A DNA stretch of 5,548 nucleotides from Desulfotomaculum sp. (lineage in GTDB: Bacteria; Bacillota; Desulfotomaculia; Desulfotomaculales; Nap2-2B): assembly GCA_003445555.1 (NCBI GenBank), contig DMDI01000266.1, positions 1 through 5,548 on the forward strand, read 5' to 3'. The position numbers and the translations under genes are program-made. This document shows, piece by piece, positions 1 to 3,431 of this stretch (within the stretch, counting starts at the first letter, position 1; each line of letters starts with the position of its first letter). Below the pieces are notes generated by a model. It did no database searches. It had not been told where the DNA came from and saw only the letters and a list, made by a program, of their open reading frames with translations.

Positions 1-829
1 AGGCTTTAAGGTAACTTACCTGCCGGTGGACGGCGGTGGCCTGGGTGATCCGCAAAAGGTTAAAAAGGCCATTACGAATAAAACTATCCTTGTTTCCGTT
101 ATGCACGCTAATAACGAAATAGGCGCCATTGAACCAATAGAGGAAATAAGTAAGTACGTTAAAGAAGCCGGGATTTTATTCCATACCGATGCGGTGCAAA
201 CAGTGGGGCATATTCCCGTGAACGTGGATGAACTGGGGGTAGATTTACTTTCTATTTCAGCGCATAAGCTGTACGGGCCAAAAGGGGTTGGAGCCCTTTA
301 CATTAGAAAGGGGACGAGAATATTTCCCTTTGTGCACGGCGGGGAGCAGGAAAGGGGGCGCCGGGCCGGCACGGAAAATGTTCCTGGGATCGTAGGTTTG
401 AGCAAAGCCATAGAACTTGCCCGGCAGGAAATGGGCGAGGAAGCGAAGCGGCTGGTTTGCCTTCGCGACCGCTTAATTCAAGGTCTCCTGGAGAACCTTG
501 ACCACGTGCATTTAAATGGCCACCCTTTCAGGCGACTTCCCAATAACGTTAACGTAAGTGTAGATTTTGTGGAAGGGGAATCAATGCTCTTGAATCTGGA
601 TCTAGAGAACATTTGTGCTTCTACCGGTTCAGCCTGCAGTTCTTCAAGCCTTGAACCATCACATGTGCTCCGGGCGCTGGGCCTCCCTCCCGAACAGGCT
701 CACGGTTCGCTCAGGTTTACGCTGGGGCGGGAAAACACGGCGGATGAGATTGATCTGGTTATTGAAGTATTATCCCGTATTGTAACCAGATTAAGAGCCA
801 TGTCCCCCCTTTTAAAAATTCGCGGGTAG
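1..829 (+). CDS. iscS: Cysteine desulfurase, IscS/NifS type (5'-truncated)
   Basis: PLP-dependent enzyme that converts L-cysteine to alanine and leaves a persulfide on its own active-site cysteine, supplying sulfur for Fe-S clusters and tRNA thiolation in the cytoplasm. The reading frame is open from the left edge (first full codon at base 2) and gives 275 residues. The family is usually 380-400 residues, so roughly the first 110-120 are outside the window. Visible motifs in order: [17 protein letters not shown] (PLP-contacting Asp and Gln); [10 protein letters not shown], with the Schiff-base lysine codon at 266-268; [34 protein letters not shown], with the catalytic cysteine codon at 635-637; and [10 protein letters not shown]. 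The SSLEPS loop places it in the IscS/NifS class rather than the SufS class. TAG stop at 827-829. It is the first visible gene of an operon with iscU and mnmA; any promoter lies upstream of the window. Databases often call this form nifS; nothing here indicates a nitrogen-fixation role. Confidence 0.96.
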   Translation, partial: GFKVTYLPVDGGGLGDPQKVKKAITNKTILVSVMHANNEIGAIEPIEEISKYVKEAGILFHTDAVQTVGHIPVNVDELGVDLLSISAHKLYGPKGVGALYIRKGTRIFPFVHGGEQERGRRAGTENVPGIVGLSKAIELARQEMGEEAKRLVCLRDRLIQGLLENLDHVHLNGHPFRRLPNNVNVSVDFVEGESMLLNLDLENICASTGSACSSSSLEPSHVLRALGLPPEQAHGSLRFTLGRENTADEIDLVIEVLSRIVTRLRAMSPLLKIRG

Positions 830-835
830 CAGAAC

Positions 836-840
836 AGGAG
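836..840 (+). promoter_or_regulatory. Ribosome binding site of iscU
   Basis: AGGAG lies 8 nt before the ATG at 849, inside the 19-nt gap after the iscS stop. It supports this start and shows that iscU is translated from its own site within the shared transcript. Confidence 0.8.
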
Positions 841-848
841 AGAAATAA

Positions 849-1268
849 ATGCGTGGTGGACCAACCCAATACAGTGAAAAAGTAATGGAACATTTTAAGA
901 ACCCCCGGAATGTTGGGGAAATAGAAAATCCCGATGGGGTTGGACAGGTAGGAAACCCGGTGTGTGGTGATATTATGGAGCTATACCTCCGGGTAAAGGA
1001 CGGCATTATTACGGAGGCCAAATTCAAAACCTTTGGCTGTGGAGCGGCTATCGCCACCAGTTCCATGGTTACCGAAATGGTGAAAGGGAAAAGCGTTGAA
1101 GAGGCGCTGAAAATATCCAACCGGGCGGTAGCGGAGGCTTTGGGGGGGTTGCCGCCAGTTAAAATGCACTGCTCTGTTTTAGCCGAGGAGGCCCTTAAAT
1201 CAGCTCTTGATGATTACTTAAGCAAGTCTAAAGGAAAGCTGCCGGGCGAGAAGGTAAAGTCAAAATGA
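849..1268 (+). CDS. iscU: Fe-S cluster assembly scaffold IscU (NifU N-terminal type)
   Basis: Small scaffold on which [2Fe-2S] or [4Fe-4S] clusters are built from IscS-derived sulfur and iron before transfer to apoproteins. At 139 residues it is the single-domain IscU length, without the Nfu domain of full NifU. The three cluster-binding cysteines are present: C39 in GNPVCGD (with the conserved D41), C64 in FGCGAAIATSS, and C108 in KMHCSVLAEEAL. Residues 101-105 are LPPVK, the segment known in E. coli IscU as the recognition site for the chaperone HscA. No SufU-type insertion is seen between the second and third cysteines, and the third motif is HCS rather than the SufU-type KCA, so this is IscU-like, unlike the scaffold of Bacillus. 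The lysine-rich tail after residue 125 is not conserved. The ATG at 849 has a good ribosome binding site, and the gene ends in ATGA, overlapping mnmA. A run of seven G at 1142-1148 sits just before LPPVK. Confidence 0.95.
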   Translation: MRGGPTQYSEKVMEHFKNPRNVGEIENPDGVGQVGNPVCGDIMELYLRVKDGIITEAKFKTFGCGAAIATSSMVTEMVKGKSVEEALKISNRAVAEALGGLPPVKMHCSVLAEEALKSALDDYLSKSKGKLPGEKVKSK

Positions 1269-2350
1269 GGGAAAGAGTAGCTGTGGCTATGAGCGGGGGG
1301 GTGGACTCCTCGGTAGCCGCGGCTTTGCTTATAGAAAAAGGGTATGAAGTTATTGGGCTTACCATGCAAATCTGGCCGCGGGAGGAAACGGCAGAACCTG
1401 ACGAAAAATACCAGGAATGTTGCGGTCTTGAAGCTGCTACGGACGCTAAAAAAGTAGCTTTTAAACTTGGCATCCCTCATTACGTGGTGAATTTCCGGGA
1501 AGTTTTTTTTGAGAAGGTAGTAAAGAATTTTTGCCTGGAGTACTTACGGGGAAGGACACCAAACCCTTGTATCAGATGCAACGAATTTATCAAGTTTGAG
1601 GCGTTTTTTAAAAAAGCAAAGGAATTAGGAGCAAGCTTCATTGCCACCGGGCATTACGCCCGGATAGAATTTGCCGGGGGGAGGTTTTTGCTAAAGAAAG
1701 GGCTTGACTTTACCAAAGACCAATCCTATGTGCTCTACCCCATGACTCAGGAGCAACTTAAATATACCCTTTTTCCTCTTGGTAAATTAAGAAAAGAAGA
1801 AGTGAGAAAAATTGCCGGACGTCTTAACCTTCCGGTGGCCGGAAAAAGGGAAAGCCAGGAAATATGCTTTATTCCGGATAAAAAATACGGGGAATTTATT
1901 ATAAAGCATTTTCCTGAGACAGCTAGACCCGGCCCAATTTTAGATTCTGAAGGGAGAATTCTGGGGAAACATAAGGGATTTGTCTTTTACACCGTAGGCC
2001 AGCGAAAAGGAATAGGTATTTCTGCCGGGAGACCCCTTTACGTAGCCAGTATAAATCCGGAAAAAAATGCCGTTGTTATAGGGGGGGAAGAAGAGCTTTT
2101 TAAGGCTGAGCTTATTGCTGCTGAGGTAAATTTTATCCCCTTTGAAAAGCTTGAGCAGCCACTGGAAGTACGGGCAAAAATCAGGTACAGGCATTCTGAA
2201 GCGCAAGCCTTGCTTACCCCTCTTAACGCAAAAACAATCCGGTTAAAATTTAAAGAGCCGCAACGGGCTATTACCCCCGGCCAGGCAGTGGTCTTTTATA
2301 AAGAAGATTTAGTCATTGGCGGGGGAACAATAGAATTTGCCGCTATTTAA
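1265..2350 (+). CDS. mnmA: tRNA-specific 2-thiouridylase MnmA
   Basis: Adenylates C2 of wobble uridine 34 in tRNAs for Lys, Glu and Gln, then replaces the oxygen with persulfide sulfur to give s2U34, which supports decoding accuracy. It has 361 residues, normal for the family. Domains: an N-terminal ATP pyrophosphatase fold with the PP-loop SGGVDSS at 10-16; ATGHYARIE at 127-135; KDQSYVLY at 151-158; GKRESQEICFIPD at 193-205, containing catalytic C201; a central TVGQRKGIGIS segment at 243-253; and a C-terminal beta-barrel. The tRNA-loop cysteine motif reads NPCIRCN (C102 and C105). C105 aligns with the nucleophilic cysteine of E. coli MnmA, and C102 is additional. The ATG at 1265 overlaps the iscU TGA by 4 nt, and GAGAAGG at 1248-1254 is a plausible ribosome binding site, so coupled translation is likely. 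Co-transcription with iscS suggests that sulfur passes from the desulfurase to MnmA; no Tus relay proteins are visible. The TAA stop overlaps the convergent neighbour's stop. Confidence 0.97.
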   Translation: MRERVAVAMSGGVDSSVAAALLIEKGYEVIGLTMQIWPREETAEPDEKYQECCGLEAATDAKKVAFKLGIPHYVVNFREVFFEKVVKNFCLEYLRGRTPNPCIRCNEFIKFEAFFKKAKELGASFIATGHYARIEFAGGRFLLKKGLDFTKDQSYVLYPMTQEQLKYTLFPLGKLRKEEVRKIAGRLNLPVAGKRESQEICFIPDKKYGEFIIKHFPETARPGPILDSEGRILGKHKGFVFYTVGQRKGIGISAGRPLYVASINPEKNAVVIGGEEELFKAELIAAEVNFIPFEKLEQPLEVRAKIRYRHSEAQALLTPLNAKTIRLKFKEPQRAITPGQAVVFYKEDLVIGGGTIEFAAI

Positions 2351-3273
2351 TTAGCTTCTTTGGCCGGAAAAACGTACTTCCGGTAAAATTCAAAGGTTTC
2401 CTTTAGTCCTTTGGCAAAAGGGGTATACGTAAAGTTTAAGGTGCCGGCAATTAAAGAGCCGGCGTAAAGCTCATGCTTATCCAAAGGAAAAGGCAAAGGA
2501 ATGTTATTCCGGTTGATTTCCGCAAGGCTTAATTTTTTTGTCCATAGGCGTTTATCGGATATTTCTTCTAATACTTTGCTTAATTTTTTATAGGAAATAA
2601 GTTCTTCTGCCGCCAGGTTATAGGCCTGATGATAAACCTTTTCATTTTCCAGGCAGGCCAGGCAAATTTTAGCCACGTCCCTTACAAAAACAAATTGAAA
2701 GAGGGCCAAAGTATTGTCTGGAATAGGAATGGGTTTGTTGGTTAAAATTAAATCAAAGAAAAATGATTCGCGCGGCGCGTAATTAAACTGTCCGTAAATA
2801 AAAGCCGGCCGCAAAATAGTATAAGGGATGCCCTTTTCTTTGCCTTGGTTGACCAGTTTTACTTCCGTCAGCCATTTTTTATACCCGTAATCGCCAAAAG
2901 GTCCCGCAATAGGGCCTGAAAGCTTTGGGGCATCTTCAAATTTAGGCAAATCATCAGAGCTTTCGTAAACGCTGCACGTGCTGATGTAAATGTAATGGTT
3001 AATTGTACCGGGTAAATTGTTAAGAATAATTTCCACCTCAGCCGGTTCATAACAACAAAAATCAATTACGGCATGCCAGTCTAACGGAGGCACAACTTGC
3101 TTTAGGGCGGAAATATCGTGCCGGTCGCAAAAATGTTCGGCAATCTCGGGCCGGTTAAAAGGATTGCTACCTCTGTTCACCAGGTGAATAGCGTATTCTT
3201 TTTTTTCAAGCAGTTCTAAAACAAAAACCCTGCCGACAAAATAACTTCCCCCAATAACTAAAATATTTTTCAC
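2347..3273 (-). CDS. NAD(P)-dependent epimerase/dehydratase-like protein (extended SDR)
   Basis: 308-residue Rossmann-fold protein of the extended short-chain dehydrogenase/reductase superfamily. Seen in sequence: an N-terminal strand and glycine-rich nucleotide loop, ILVIGGSYFVGR at 4-15; an NRG turn after the second strand at 33-35; VIDFCCYEP at 69-77; the active-site strand YISTCSVYESS at 96-106; Y129-x-x-x-K133 in DYGYKKWL; ILRPAFIYG at 153-161; and FVFVRDVAKICLACL at 194-208, the usual domain-interface region. The family acts on nucleotide sugars or related carbonyl substrates, or has lost catalysis and binds RNA, as in plant CSP41. No sugar-metabolism neighbours are present, so the substrate cannot be assigned. 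The GTG start at 3273 is chosen because of its strong ribosome binding site and because the Rossmann strand begins at residue 4. It has its own promoter, is probably monocistronic, and faces mnmA tail to tail with a 4-nt overlap. Relatives include proteins labelled simply 'NAD-dependent epimerase'. Confidence 0.88.
   Translation of the reverse strand: MKNILVIGGSYFVGRVFVLELLEKKEYAIHLVNRGSNPFNRPEIAEHFCDRHDISALKQVVPPLDWHAVIDFCCYEPAEVEIILNNLPGTINHYIYISTCSVYESSDDLPKFEDAPKLSGPIAGPFGDYGYKKWLTEVKLVNQGKEKGIPYTILRPAFIYGQFNYAPRESFFFDLILTNKPIPIPDNTLALFQFVFVRDVAKICLACLENEKVYHQAYNLAAEELISYKKLSKVLEEISDKRLWTKKLSLAEINRNNIPLPFPLDKHELYAGSLIAGTLNFTYTPFAKGLKETFEFYRKYVFPAKEAN
2364..2383. other. Short inverted repeat just past the mnmA stop
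   Basis: CCGGAA at 2364-2369 and TTCCGG at 2378-2383 form a perfect 6-bp stem with an 8-nt loop, 13 nt after the mnmA stop and inside the last codons of the convergent epimerase gene. Neither strand has a T-tract directly after the stem, so it is not a canonical intrinsic terminator. It is the only hairpin candidate I see at this convergent junction and could be a weak transcript end for either gene, or chance. Confidence 0.25.
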
Positions 3274-3278
3274 AAAAA

Positions 3279-3286
3279 CCCCCCCT
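3279..3286 (-). promoter_or_regulatory. Ribosome binding site of the epimerase gene
   Basis: Read on the minus strand this is AGGGGGGG, 5 nt before the GTG at 3273. It is G-rich and strong, and it fixes the unusual GTG start. The run of seven identical bases could be prone to slippage. Confidence 0.7.
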
Positions 3287-3296
3287 AATAAGATAA

Positions 3297-3326
3297 ATCA
3301 TAAACCTTAAATAATTAATTGGTCAA
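3297..3326 (-). promoter_or_regulatory. Sigma-A-type promoter for the epimerase gene
   Basis: On the minus strand a -35 box TTGACC (3326-3321) is followed after 18 bp by a -10 box TATGAT (3302-3297). Both hexamers differ from consensus by one base. The predicted start near 3290 leaves a leader of under 20 nt, just enough for the ribosome binding site, so no long regulatory leader is expected. It lies in the 158-bp divergent intergenic region. Confidence 0.65.
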
Positions 3327-3347
3327 GTATAAGTTTATTTTTAGTTA

Positions 3348-3356
3348 TGGTAAAAT
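3348..3356 (+). promoter_or_regulatory. Candidate extended -10 promoter for addA
   Basis: TGG followed by TAAAAT fits the extended -10 pattern TGnTATAAT with one mismatch in the hexamer. No good -35 box lies 16-18 bp upstream, which is typical of extended -10 promoters but lowers confidence. Transcription would start near 3363, giving a leader of about 70 nt that contains the tandem repeat at 3377-3405. The rest of the 3274-3431 intergenic region is AT-rich with no gene. Confidence 0.4.
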
Positions 3357-3376
3357 ATAAAACAAGCTTAATTAAA

Positions 3377-3405
3377 TTAACTTTAAATACCTTACTTTAA
3401 ATACC
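3377..3405 (+). repeat. Tandem 12-bp direct repeat in the addA leader
   Basis: ACTTTAAATACC occurs perfectly at 3380-3391 and again at 3394-3405, a 14-bp period. The match extends a few bases leftwards as TTA-ACTTTAAATACC and TT-ACTTTAAATACC. The repeats lie between the putative addA promoter and its ribosome binding site. They could be a duplicated operator or a chance duplication in AT-rich DNA; I recognise no known regulator site. Confidence 0.6.
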
Positions 3406-3416
3406 AAAAACGCCTT

Positions 3417-3422
3417 AAGAGG
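3417..3422 (+). promoter_or_regulatory. Ribosome binding site of addA
   Basis: AAGAGG lies 9 nt before the ATG at 3432. An in-frame TAA at 3426-3428 rules out any longer N-terminus, so this site and the ATG at 3432 define the start. Confidence 0.65.
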
Positions 3423-3431
3423 TTTTAATCC

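Noticed and set aside
398..640. Nitrogen-fixation-specific NifS/NifU pair
   Set aside because: The scaffold is the short single-domain IscU form and the operon partner is mnmA, with no nif genes, so a housekeeping role is more likely.
812..1480. Several minus-strand open frames under iscS, iscU and mnmA
   Set aside because: They overlap strongly conserved coding sequence on the plus strand and give no recognisable protein.
1940..2206. Minus-strand open frame under mnmA
   Set aside because: It is antisense to the conserved MnmA C-terminal half, with no supporting signals.
2364..2383. Rho-independent terminator for mnmA
   Set aside because: The 6-bp stem lacks a following T-tract on either strand, so it is kept only as a low-confidence inverted repeat.
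2868..3065. Second minus-strand frame inside the epimerase gene
   Set aside because: It is an out-of-frame shadow of the SDR gene, whose Rossmann and active-site motifs are in the other frame.
3319..3347. Alternative addA promoter TTGGTC - 17 bp - TAGTTA
   Set aside because: Both hexamers are poor matches, and the extended -10 at 3348-3356 fits better.
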